Assembly: GCA_021740645.1 (NCBI GenBank)
Contig: JAIOZL010000047.1
Coordinates: forward strand, 1-35,111
From: Bacteroidales bacterium
Lineage (GTDB): Bacteria > Bacteroidota > Bacteroidia > Bacteroidales > JAADJA01
Length of the DNA stretch: 35,111 nt
Reading direction: 5' to 3'
This document shows positions 18,053-27,300 of this stretch, in pieces (the first letter of the stretch is position 1; each line of letters opens with the position of its first letter). The translations under genes and the position numbers were made by a program. The notes under the pieces were generated by a model. It was not told the DNA's origin and ran no database searches. It worked only from the letters and a program-made list of their open reading frames with translations.

Positions 18053-19099
18053 CTATTCAAATCGTACTAAGTAGGTTCCCCAACCTATGAAACCCGTTGA
18101 GATAATTAAAATTAGCAATCCTGCAATAACAATTAATATGGTTTTTTTTGCAACTCCTTTCCATTCTTTAAAATAAAGTCCCCAAAGATTACTGAATACA
18201 ATCGTACTCGACATCAGGATACTCCAGGCGGCAAATCCGTATTTTCCCATCATCGACTCCCCCATTCCGTAAAAGAAAAACTGCAGAAACCAAATAGTTC
18301 CGGCAAGTCCTGAAAATAGAAGGTTATGAAAGATCAACTTCTTTCTTATGAAAAGTAAATCCGAAGCAGATTTGTTCTTAATCATCATCCAAATGCAATA
18401 AAATCCGTTTACGACCAACCCCCCCAGCAAGATCAAAACAAACACCGGATTATTCTGATGGACCGAACTGGCTCCCAGGGAGACTGCAATTTCTGCCACC
18501 GGTTTACCGGCAGCAATTCCAAATGCAAAACAAGCATTCATCAAACCGGAGATCAAGGCAACTAGCAATCCTTTTTTCAGGTTGAATTCTTTCACGCTTG
18601 CTCTCTTCTGGTCATCCAGGATTTCTTTATCTTTACGGATGCCGGCCCAGCCGGTTATTCCAATACCCACCAGGCAAAGGACAACTCCTAAAATAATCAC
18701 CTTACCTGATAACAAAGCCATCATAGACGGCAACTGACCATAAAATGCAGGTGGGATCAGGGTTCCAAAAGCAGCAGTAAGCCCAAGTGCAATTGCCATT
18801 CCAAGGGCAATTCCCAGGTAGCGTAATGCCAACCCAAATGTTAAACCACCTATGCCCCATAAAAATCCAAAAACAACCGGTATGAGCATTTGATCCAGAC
18901 TTGCCTGCCTGAATATTTCTGAAAGTGAAGGTAAGGTTAGCCAGGCGATGACCCACGGAGCGATAAGCCACGAAAAAATCCCACCAACCAGCCAGTAAAC
19001 TTCCCAGGCCCACTTTTTGACTTTATTGAAAGGAATATAAAAACTTCCGGAAGCCAACCCTCCGGTCATAACTAATAATAATCCGGTTAAAACTCCCAT
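18053..19099 (-). CDS. rhaT: L-rhamnose-proton symporter
   Basis: This 348-residue inner-membrane protein matches E. coli RhaT (344 residues) in length and pattern, with about ten membrane segments. The N-terminus (VLTGLLLVMTGGLASGSFYIPFNKVKKWAWEVYW) and blocks such as WGIGGLTFGLALRYLGIALGMAIALG and GLMNACFAFGIAAGKPVA are characteristic. It imports L-rhamnose with protons. The gene starts 10 bp after rhaI and is followed by GH43 at 12 bp, so it is inside the sugar operon. It is the only rhamnose transporter visible here. Confidence 0.93.
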   Translation of the reverse strand: MGVLTGLLLVMTGGLASGSFYIPFNKVKKWAWEVYWLVGGIFSWLIAPWVIAWLTLPSLSEIFRQASLDQMLIPVVFGFLWGIGGLTFGLALRYLGIALGMAIALGLTAAFGTLIPPAFYGQLPSMMALLSGKVIILGVVLCLVGIGITGWAGIRKDKEILDDQKRASVKEFNLKKGLLVALISGLMNACFAFGIAAGKPVAEIAVSLGASSVHQNNPVFVLILLGGLVVNGFYCIWMMIKNKSASDLLFIRKKLIFHNLLFSGLAGTIWFLQFFFYGMGESMMGKYGFAAWSILMSSTIVFSNLWGLYFKEWKGVAKKTILIVIAGLLILIISTGFIGWGTYLVRFE

Positions 19100-19109
19100 G
19101 ATAGCACCA

Positions 19110-20369
19110 CTAACGCTTAATTAAAACCTGTTTTTCATATTGCTGGATTTCACCGATATACTTTTCGGCAGGAGGAACTTCATGGAGTGCACAGAAGTAG
19201 TTCCATACATCCCCCAACGGCATGGTTTTAGCCTCCTCCAATAATGCCAATCTTTCAAAATTTTTTCTTTCCCTTTCATACGTTCTTAGTTGCACCACAG
19301 GACTTAGCATGGCTGCCAGCAATGCCTTTTGAGCTGCCCTTATACCGATCACATACGCACCAACCCGGTTTATGCTGGCATCGAAGTAGTCCAATCCAAA
19401 ATAAACCCTGTTCAAAGCATCGGCCCAAACCACTTCCTGCATCAATTCCAGAAGCGGATCATTAAGAATCACAACATGATCGCTGTCCCAATGAATGCCC
19501 CTCGTAATGTGCAGCAGGATTTTGTCGACAAATTGAAGAACCGCACTGATCTTGTCTGCAACGGATTCTGTCGGATGAAAATGACCGATATCCAGGCAAA
19601 TACCGATTTGGTTTTTAATGGCGTAGCCCAGGTAAAAATCATAGGAACCGCTGGTGAACGACTCGCTGCCTATCCCGAAAAGCTTTCCCTCAACTGTATC
19701 AAACAGAAATTCTTTTGGGTACATGGTATTAAAAATCTCATTCAGTGATTGGAGCAGTATTTCCCGGTGTTTAAACCTGTTTAGGGTAATATCTTTTGAA
19801 CCATCAGGTATCCAGAGATTGTGGACACACTTATCCTGCAGGTTTTTCCCGATGTGTGCCGAAATCTCCCTGCACCGTTTCCCATGCTCAATCCAGAACT
19901 CCCTGATATCCCTGTCGGGGTGGGATAATGTAAAACCGTCATCTGCTTTGGGATGTGAGAAAAAAGTAGAGTTAAAATCAAGGCCGCAATGATTTTCTTT
20001 TGCCCATTCAATCCATGATTGAAAATCCCGGGGGGTGATCTGGTCCCTGTCCTTAAAATTTCCCTGAAAATCACCGTAAGAAGCATGCAGGCTGATCCGG
20101 TGCTTACCCGGCACCAGCGAGAGTACTTTTTCAAGATCCTGGTGCAATTCAGCAATATTCCGGGCCTTTCCCGGATAATTGCCCGATACCAGGATTCCAC
20201 CACCCTCCAGAACGGCATTGTCTTTCTCAAAGCCCCCTACATCATCGCCCTGCCAGCAATGAATCGAAAAAGGCTTTTCGGCAAGCAATTGCAAAACCTG
20301 GTCGGTATCAATGCCCCAGGCTGCATACCTGTCTTTAGCCGATTGATAATATTGGTAAACTTTATCCAT
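19110..20369 (-). CDS. rhaI: L-rhamnose isomerase
   Basis: The enzyme converts L-rhamnose to L-rhamnulose. Its length, 419 residues, equals that of E. coli RhaA. The N-terminus (AAWGIDTDQVLQLLAEKPFSIHCWQGDDVGGFE) is diagnostic. HASYGDFQGN, FDTVEGKLFGIGSESF, CLDIGHFHPTE and VYFGLDYFDASINR contain conserved metal-binding and catalytic residues of the family. It lies between rhaB (7 bp upstream) and rhaT (10 bp downstream). The same enzyme is named rhaA in enterobacteria. Confidence 0.95.
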   Translation of the reverse strand: MDKVYQYYQSAKDRYAAWGIDTDQVLQLLAEKPFSIHCWQGDDVGGFEKDNAVLEGGGILVSGNYPGKARNIAELHQDLEKVLSLVPGKHRISLHASYGDFQGNFKDRDQITPRDFQSWIEWAKENHCGLDFNSTFFSHPKADDGFTLSHPDRDIREFWIEHGKRCREISAHIGKNLQDKCVHNLWIPDGSKDITLNRFKHREILLQSLNEIFNTMYPKEFLFDTVEGKLFGIGSESFTSGSYDFYLGYAIKNQIGICLDIGHFHPTESVADKISAVLQFVDKILLHITRGIHWDSDHVVILNDPLLELMQEVVWADALNRVYFGLDYFDASINRVGAYVIGIRAAQKALLAAMLSPVVQLRTYERERKNFERLALLEEAKTMPLGDVWNYFCALHEVPPAEKYIGEIQQYEKQVLIKR

Positions 20370-20376
20370 TTTCAGA

Positions 20377-21846
20377 TTAATTATTTTTGTTTAAAATCGA
20401 GTTAAATTTCTGATAAGCCCCTTCCCAATTTTTAATCTCCTTCGGATTGAAAACTTCCGGTTTTATTGAATTCCCAATGAGTTTCCTCCCTTCCTCCAGA
20501 TTTTGAAGATCACCCATGGCAATGGCTTGTGCTATTACATTTCCGGCAGCAGTGCCCTCAGCAAGCACTGTTATAACATCCAACCCAGTGGCATTGGCAA
20601 CAAACTGGCAAAACAATTTATTGTGAACACCCCCGCCAGTGATATAGATTTTTTCGATCGGTTCTTCCCTTATTTCGTTTGCCTCATCAATGATACACCT
20701 TGTTTTTAATGCAAGCGATTCGAGTATACCACGCACAATTTCGGCCTTTTCAGCAGGCATTTGCTGGTTTGTTTTTTTACAATAAAAATGTATGGACTCA
20801 ATCATGTTGGTGGGATTCAAAAAATCAGGATCATCCGGGTCAATATAAAAGGTAAATGGCCTGGCAGTTTGCGCCATGGCAGTGAGCTTTTCATAGTCAA
20901 ATTCCTTTTCACCCCAGGAGCTGCGGCATTTCTGCAAAATCCAGAATCCCGTCATATTCTTTAAAACCCGGAAACCGTTTATACCTCCTTCATTGGTGAA
21001 ATTGTATTTCCGGCTAATGGTATTAATGATCGGCCTGTCATTTTCAAAACCGATTAAAGCCCAGGTCCCGGTGCTCATGAAAGCCCAGTTTTCGCCTTCG
21101 GCCGGTATAGCGGCAATGGCAGAAGCCGTATCATGGGACGCAACAGATATTACAGGGATTCTTCTTAATCCGGTATTTTCTGATATTTCTTTTGATAATT
21201 TTCCCAAAACCGTACATGGTTTATTAACTTCCTGCATGATTCCGGGATCAATCCGCAAAGCATTGAAAAGTAAAGGTTCCCAATTTTCGTTAAAGGGGTT
21301 CAGCAATTGAGATGTTGTTGCAAAAGTGAATTCCGTTTTTTTGATCCCTGTCAGAAAATAATTCAGAATATCCGGGATAAAAAGTAAATCAGAGACTTTA
21401 TCAAAAATACCGGGATTTATTTTAGACTCTGCATACAACTGGAATAGTGTATTGAATGGCAACATTTGAATGCCCGTCAGGTCATATATTTTTTCAAGTG
21501 TAAGAATTTCATTGAATTCGGCAAGTACCGATTCCGTCCTTTTATCGCGATAAGTATGCGGCAAACCGATCAACTTGCCTTCTTTTGACTTTAATCCGTA
21601 ATCAACCCCCCATGTATCGACACCAATGGAAACCGGCATTGAATGATTTAATGCAGCATATTTCCTGAAACCATTTAAAATTTCCTCATAAAAACGGTAA
21701 ATATTCCAGAAGTAAGAACGATGTAAGGAAAGCATTCCGGTTGGGAAACGATGAATTTCAGTTAATTCAAAAACACCTTCCGCAATGCTGCCCCGCATTA
21801 TCCGTCCACTTTCAGCCCCAAGATCAATTGCCAGGTATTTGTTCAT
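20377..21846 (-). CDS. rhaB: Rhamnulokinase
   Basis: This 489-residue FGGY-family kinase, the same length as E. coli RhaB, phosphorylates L-rhamnulose to rhamnulose 1-phosphate. The N-terminal phosphate loop reads KYLAIDLGAESGRIMRG, followed by SIGVDTWGVDYGL, PHTYRDKRT, ASHDTASAIAAIP, FMSTGTWALIGFE and ITGGGVHNKLFCQ. It is the first gene of the rha-xyl series, with a possible promoter just upstream (21876-21906). The downstream aldolase RhaD needed to split rhamnulose 1-phosphate is not in the window. Confidence 0.95.
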   Translation of the reverse strand: MNKYLAIDLGAESGRIMRGSIAEGVFELTEIHRFPTGMLSLHRSYFWNIYRFYEEILNGFRKYAALNHSMPVSIGVDTWGVDYGLKSKEGKLIGLPHTYRDKRTESVLAEFNEILTLEKIYDLTGIQMLPFNTLFQLYAESKINPGIFDKVSDLLFIPDILNYFLTGIKKTEFTFATTSQLLNPFNENWEPLLFNALRIDPGIMQEVNKPCTVLGKLSKEISENTGLRRIPVISVASHDTASAIAAIPAEGENWAFMSTGTWALIGFENDRPIINTISRKYNFTNEGGINGFRVLKNMTGFWILQKCRSSWGEKEFDYEKLTAMAQTARPFTFYIDPDDPDFLNPTNMIESIHFYCKKTNQQMPAEKAEIVRGILESLALKTRCIIDEANEIREEPIEKIYITGGGVHNKLFCQFVANATGLDVITVLAEGTAAGNVIAQAIAMGDLQNLEEGRKLIGNSIKPEVFNPKEIKNWEGAYQKFNSILNKNN

Positions 21847-21875
21847 GTTTTTATTGTTCTAAATGCTTTATAGAC

Positions 21876-21906
21876 TGAAAATACGCACAGGTGCAATAAT
21901 TTCAAA
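21876..21906 (-). promoter_or_regulatory. Possible promoter and palindromic operator ahead of rhaB
   Basis: On the minus strand TTTG (21906-21903) is followed after 19 nt by TATTTTCA (21883-21876), a partial match to the Bacteroidota -33/-7 elements, 29 nt before the rhaB start. Between them lies GCACAGGTGC (21885-21894), a perfect inverted repeat of GCAC around two bases, which could be a repressor site. The -7 match is weak. There is no CAGGATA repeat here. Confidence 0.3.
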
Positions 21907-21908
21907 TT

Positions 21909-22733
21909 TTAATCCTGATCGGTCATCCTTTGGTTCAAACCTTTAATGTTGGTCCATTCGGCATTGGGGCCGGAAAGCTTAACAACAGTTTTGTTTTCAC
22001 CCAGGTCAACAAAATTGTCCTCCTTTAAAAATATTGCACCTACGGACGGAACGCCAACATAAGTTTTTTTTATCTTGTTAATAAAATCCCTAATTGCATT
22101 TTCATCCGCAACAATTGAGTTAGAGTAAATACAATCGAAAATAAATCCGGGAACCAGGTTTAAACCATTTTGCAATTTAATATCAGGCGGTAATTGGGTA
22201 ATCATTGCACCCGAACTTTGCAACTCACCCGATATGATTTTCTCTCCCACCAATGCACCGGCTTTGTTGATACCAACTATTGTGGTACCCGAATTATACG
22301 TTTCACGGATTACTTGGGTTAAATCTTGTGACCAGGGGGCATTCATAAACCGGCCAAGGCGATTACCTAAGAAGAAGATCAGTTTGGCTCCCTCAACCAT
22401 TACTAATTGAGAAGGCAAAAGTTCAGGTGAATTGTATTTTAATTCCAGTATATGAACCGCATTCGGACAAACCTTTTCTATCCGGACTTTCAAATTGCCT
22501 AACCTTTCATCATTTTCAGGTATTCCAACCGGGATCAGAAGTACGTAACCTCCTTTCAGGATTTCAGATTCTTTAACGATCGTTTCCAGTACCTCACGGG
22601 ATAAGCCGTCAATGCCGGTAATAAAAATTTCTTTTGTCTTTTTTTCTTTTTCCTTGAGTTTGTTGTCAGGGTGATTATTGCAACTGCATAATAGCAGCCC
22701 AGCAACAGCAATAAGGATTATTTTCAGTTTCAT
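21909..22733 (-). CDS. Degenerate peptidase S51 (cyanophycinase-like) lipoprotein
   Basis: This 274-residue protein has a lipoprotein signal (KIILIAVAGLLLCSC, attachment at Cys18 or Cys16). The body resembles the class I glutamine-amidotransferase-like fold of cyanophycinase/peptidase S51: VLLIPVGIPEND near residue 64, KLIFFLGNRLGRFM near 117, then SGTTIVGINKAGALVGEKIISG near 148, and YVGVPSVGAIFL near the C-terminus. Active members read GGTSAGA at the nucleophile elbow; here the matching text is GINKAGA, with Lys157 where the Ser should be. The GGDQ-like and GIDE-like blocks are also changed. Proteolysis by the known mechanism is therefore unlikely; it may be a binding protein. It lies 62 bp upstream of rhaB in the same direction and could be cotranscribed. 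Confidence 0.6.
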   Translation of the reverse strand: MKLKIILIAVAGLLLCSCNNHPDNKLKEKEKKTKEIFITGIDGLSREVLETIVKESEILKGGYVLLIPVGIPENDERLGNLKVRIEKVCPNAVHILELKYNSPELLPSQLVMVEGAKLIFFLGNRLGRFMNAPWSQDLTQVIRETYNSGTTIVGINKAGALVGEKIISGELQSSGAMITQLPPDIKLQNGLNLVPGFIFDCIYSNSIVADENAIRDFINKIKKTYVGVPSVGAIFLKEDNFVDLGENKTVVKLSGPNAEWTNIKGLNQRMTDQD

Positions 22734-22800
22734 ATTTTACTTCTTAAATATTAATAAATTTGAAGGTTAATAAAGGTTCAACATGTCAAAACCTTCGTAG

Positions 22801-24216
22801 TCAAAAAGTATTGGATTCGCCCCTAAAAATAGTAAAAATTGTCAAGAAAAAGATTTTAAAGTCCAGCCAAATACTCCATTTTTTAATGTACATTAAGTCA
22901 AGCTGAACCCGTTTGCGCAAATGGCTGAAATTTCTGATGCTACCCCGGCACCCTTTGATTTGGGCCAGGCCGGTCAACCCCGGTTTTACGGTATGCCTAA
23001 TCATGAATTTGTTGACCAGTTTCCGGTATTTATCGGTATGCTTTACCATGTGTGGCCTGGGGCCTACTACCGACATGTGCCCCATCAATACATTGAAAAA
23101 CTGGGGCATTTCATCCAGGCTTGTTTTCCGAAGAAAACGGCCTACAGGAGTAACCCTTGCATCTTTTACTTCGGCGCTTTTAATATCCGCATCATGGTTA
23201 TTGCACATGGTTTTGAACTTGATACACCTGAATGTTTTGTTATTCAAACCATTCCGCTTTTGGACAAAAAACACACCATGACGGTAAAATAACCAGTTAA
23301 TCACCCAGATTACCGGGATGAGCCATGACAGGAAAACGCTTATCACGATCAACGAAGTTATAACATCAAATATCCTTTTCAATAAAAGATTGCGGGATTT
23401 ATTCAATGGGCCCCGTTCAAGATTCAGTACCGGCAAATCACCAATGGTTGAAAGGGAAAAACTTCCCTGGCTTACGGATGCAATTTCAGGAATTATACGA
23501 ATATTAACCGATTGCTTGACTGCACTCTGTAATATCGATGGCTGGATTTGATCGGGAATAACATTCAGGATCAGGTAAACTTCATCTACCTGGCTATTGT
23601 CCAGAAAGTTTTTAAAATCATGATAGGTCCCCAGGAAATCTGCATTTTTAACTGATCGATCGGTAAAATATCCCAGGAAGTTTACTTTTTGCCGGGAGTC
23701 CTGCTCTATTGCACTGCGCAAAAGTTTTGACGTTCCATTATAACCAACAATCACTACTCTTCTGCCGCGGTTAAATTTTAAGTTTAGTACCGGAATCAAT
23801 AAATGGAATAGCAACTTATAGCCTGTTTGGGAAAAAGTAAAAACGATAAATAATCTTTTAATCAGATCCCGGTCGATGTAATTAGAAGTAAGTACCTGAA
23901 AATAGAGCATAAAAAAGAAGAAAAACAGGATCGCAGATAGGAGGGTTGTAAATAAAATATTTTTCAACGACCTTATTTTATTCAAATTATACAGCCCGCT
24001 AAAACTGGCTATCAAATACCAGCACAGGTTTATATAAATAAAAAATAAAACAAACTCTGCTGATATGGCTGCCTTATCAAAGTGATCACTGAATAAATAG
24101 GTTAGGATAAAACAAATATTCAGAATCACAAAATCTATGAACAGTATTGCTTTTGTTATCCAAAAATTCGGTTTGTCGGCCACTTTCAGTTGTTCTTTGC
24201 TTAATTGATAAATCAT
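22801..24216 (-). CDS. wcaJ: WcaJ-type undecaprenyl-phosphate sugar phosphotransferase
   Basis: This 471-residue polyprenyl glycosylphosphotransferase starts exopolysaccharide synthesis by moving a sugar-1-phosphate, usually glucose or galactose, to undecaprenyl phosphate at the inner membrane. Four membrane segments occupy residues about 20-140, followed by a Rossmann-like CoA-binding-type domain (RGRRVVIVGYNGTSKLLRSA) and a fifth membrane hairpin (ITSLIVISVFLSWLIPVIWV). The catalytic domain reads VFFVQKRNGLNNKTFRCIKFKTM, LRKTSLDEMPQFFNVLMGHMSVVGPRPH, RHTVKPGLTGLAQIKGCRG. No other polysaccharide assembly genes lie beside it, so it is an isolated initiator in this window. The specific sugar is unknown. 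A separate promoter and structured leader appear to precede it (24224-24343). Confidence 0.88.
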   Translation of the reverse strand: MIYQLSKEQLKVADKPNFWITKAILFIDFVILNICFILTYLFSDHFDKAAISAEFVLFFIYINLCWYLIASFSGLYNLNKIRSLKNILFTTLLSAILFFFFFMLYFQVLTSNYIDRDLIKRLFIVFTFSQTGYKLLFHLLIPVLNLKFNRGRRVVIVGYNGTSKLLRSAIEQDSRQKVNFLGYFTDRSVKNADFLGTYHDFKNFLDNSQVDEVYLILNVIPDQIQPSILQSAVKQSVNIRIIPEIASVSQGSFSLSTIGDLPVLNLERGPLNKSRNLLLKRIFDVITSLIVISVFLSWLIPVIWVINWLFYRHGVFFVQKRNGLNNKTFRCIKFKTMCNNHDADIKSAEVKDARVTPVGRFLRKTSLDEMPQFFNVLMGHMSVVGPRPHMVKHTDKYRKLVNKFMIRHTVKPGLTGLAQIKGCRGSIRNFSHLRKRVQLDLMYIKKWSIWLDFKIFFLTIFTIFRGESNTF

Positions 24217-24223
24217 ATTAAGC

Positions 24224-24302
24224 CACCCCGAAAAGTCAAACAGGATGTCATTGCGTTCCCAACTGTTAGATCAGAAAAGCAATCTGTTGATTTTTCGGAG
24301 TG
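24224..24302. repeat. Inverted repeat spanning the wcaJ leader
   Basis: The arms are CACCCCGAAAAGTC (24224-24237) and GATTTTTCGGAGTG (24289-24302). They match at 12 of 14 positions as inverted copies, 51 bases apart. The pair covers almost the whole predicted wcaJ leader, so the RNA could close into a long hairpin ending 7 nt before the start codon. A small transposon-derived element is the alternative reading. Confidence 0.45.
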
Positions 24303-24314
24303 AACTCAATTTTT

Positions 24315-24343
24315 CAAACTTATGAGAATTTACATATTTCAAA
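24315..24343 (-). promoter_or_regulatory. Possible promoter of wcaJ
   Basis: On the minus strand TTTG (24343-24340) is followed after 17 nt by TAAGTTTG (24322-24315), a perfect -7 consensus of the Bacteroidota type. This would start RNA near 24309 and give a leader of about 93 nt ahead of ATG 24216. Confidence 0.4.
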
Positions 24344-24374
24344 TTTCCTTCAGTCATTTCCTTTCAACCGGCAT

Positions 24375-27300
24375 CTATTTCTTAATTACCTTTTGAATGA
24401 GAACCCGGTCATTTTCAGTCTGAACTTTGATAAAATATACACCTTGTTTATATGAACTTAAATTTAAGGTCAGTTTGTTGGAATTGATACCGTTTATCTT
24501 TTCAACGATTTTCCCATCAATAGAGTAAACATACAAATCACGGATTTCAAAAGAAGACCTGACTGCCAAATAATCATCAGTCGGTACCGGATAAATATAA
24601 AGTCCATTTGCCACATTTTCTGCAATATCAGTTGTTACATCCACTGTTACGCAGGCAGGTTCTGAACTACCCTCATTATACATGGCATAAACACAATACT
24701 CATATGATCCGGGTACCAGGCCTTCATCAACATATGTTGTATCGCTTGTAAAATCAATAAACTCCCCGTCGCGATAAATTGAGTAGCCTGACACTGATCC
24801 GGTTAAATGGTCGTGTGTAAAATCATCCACATAGAAATTGACATCAGCAGGTTGATAAAAATCAATCGCACCCAATTGGTTCAGATCGCCTGTACCGAAA
24901 GGGCCCGTACTCCATTGCCAGGAATGGATAAGCTCATCATTAACCCAGAATTCAGCCAGGTCGTCATCCAGATTGATAAAGCTTTTCACATCCATCCATT
25001 CATCGAAATTATATGTAAAAGTTGCTGCAGCCTGAACTCCTGCATCAATTATAGCCGACCCATTAGCCTGGAAATTAACCTGACTCCCCCAAACATAATT
25101 ATTGGGTTCAAAATGCTGAAGCAAGACGTATCCACCACTACTGCCTTCGGGGAAATATAATTTATTGGTAAATTCATATTTACCCATATTTATGTTTCCG
25201 GTAGGATATACCATATCATTGCTCTGTTCCATTTTCATTGACTGATTCGGGCTGGATGCAAAATCCTGGCTAATCGTAGCATCTTCAACCGATCCCGGTT
25301 GCATAGTCCAGGTAGTCCATACAGAACTGTTCTGAGCGACATGGGCTCCATTCTCATAGCCCTCAAAATCATCATTAAAAATTTGATAACTATTTCCATA
25401 AAAGGGCAAATTCCAGGAAAGGTATACATCATTGTCGATTTCTTCTCCGGTCAGATTTTGTGGTGGCGGTAAAATGCTCAACAGGTGAGTAATACTGCTT
25501 TCAGCACAATCATTGCCGGGATTCTCATCCCCCGGAAGATTTACACAGACAGTAATAATGTATGTAGAATCAGGTGCTGACAGATCTACTGTCGTTTCAA
25601 AAGCATAAAAAACGTTTTGATTGGGATCTAAGGTCCCTGAGAAAATTTCAGTCACAGCCGGTCCGTTGTTGACCGAATAGGAGACCTCAAAGTTGGACTG
25701 CGCATTTTGACCGGCATTACTTATCCGCACTACCACTGTATCCTGATTTGTAAGTTCAGTACCTGTTATTGGTGAAACAACGGATTGAACGGCAAGATCA
25801 TTTTCGGGCAAAGATGCTACATAAGGAATTGCAAAAGCAGTTACCTCTGCATTTCCATCCAAATCAGCAACAAAACTGGCAATACCTGTTGTAATATCAA
25901 CCGTAAACAGGGTTCCTCCATTATTTACCGTATAGGCTGCAAGATAACAGATGCCTTCATCCCTGTCGAATGACATGTCCTGTGCATAAGCAAAATCCTG
26001 ACCCATTGGTCCAATGGCAGTTGATTCACCTGTAGCCTTATCAATGGCGTAAAATGTATCATCCGCTATATCGTACCCAAACATTTCGCCTTCTGCATTA
26101 AAATCAATACTGATCAAGATATTGCCGGTAGTAGGCACATCACCAATTTCAATCAGTTCTTTGTCATTAATGTCAATTTCGTATAAAGTATTACCCGCGC
26201 CATCAGATGCCAGTCCGTACATTTTTTGACCGTCGTAAGTAATTCCGGTGAGCGATGGGGATGGCATCAGGTACGTAATGTGACCAGTCACCGGGTCCAA
26301 TTCATATATCCCTCCTAAATATAATGAAGCATAAATAATTCCGCCAGGAAACCAACAAGCACTTGAGAGAAAATTGGGAGCAGGGTTATCCAGCAAGGAA
26401 TAAAAGGTTTCGGGATCATTCAAATCAAATGTTATTGGTCCCAACGGTACGCCTGTGCTACCATTCGGATCAACTGCCATAAAACCATAAGCTGGTTTAG
26501 CATCACTGACCAGAATATCATCGGTGAGGCAGTCATTTTCTGGTATCTCATCGCCGGCCAGTTCTGTGCATACATCAATCTGCCAAATTCCCAAGCTGGC
26601 ATTCCAGGGGTCAAATTCAAACTGGGCAGTTTCGCCCGGTGCGATCAAAGTTGATGATATCGTTGAAGAATAGCCGTTATCAACTGAAAAAGTTATATCA
26701 AATGATTGTGCCTCTGTTCCAAAATTTTTAACAGTTGCTGCAGGTGTGACCATTCCTGGTTCAACAACACCAGGTAAGTCAATGGAAACAACACCCACAT
26801 CAGTGGATATTGCCTCAGTTACATTTACTGAAAAATCACAGCAATTTCCATAATTATAAGTTGCACAGGGATCAGTAACCGGCTCATTAAAATTGGTGCG
26901 CACTCTCATCAGGTGCTCCCCAATCGGTGCATCAGACGGCAATACTATTTCAAACTGATAATCCAGGAACAACCAGTAGCAATAACCGTCATCAACAACT
27001 AGCTCATCGTTAGTAAGTTCATAGTCATCATTAAAATCAATCCATACATCAATATAGGTTAGCAAATAACCTGTCTGAACCGTTAAAACATATTCATATT
27101 CTCGCGCCAATTCATGTACGACAGTATCAGAATAATCATGATACCACACATTTTCAACGGTGCATTCGATATCCGGAATATTTACATTGGCAAGATTCCA
27201 ATAAACCAGTCCATCAATTCCGTAGCTACATCCATACTGGTATAGGTTATCCGTACAGAGCTCCGATTTGTTTTTTACATTTTTGGCATCAAATAGAACG

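Noticed and set aside
22741..22800. GAAGGTT/AACCTTC inverted repeat downstream of wcaJ as a terminator
   Set aside because: The 7-bp arms are 21 bases apart and no T-tract follows, so a terminator is not supported.
24240..24247. Single CAGGATG ahead of wcaJ
   Set aside because: Only one half-site is present, with no partner 10 bp away and no -7 element at the 20-nt distance, so it is not counted with the six paired sites.
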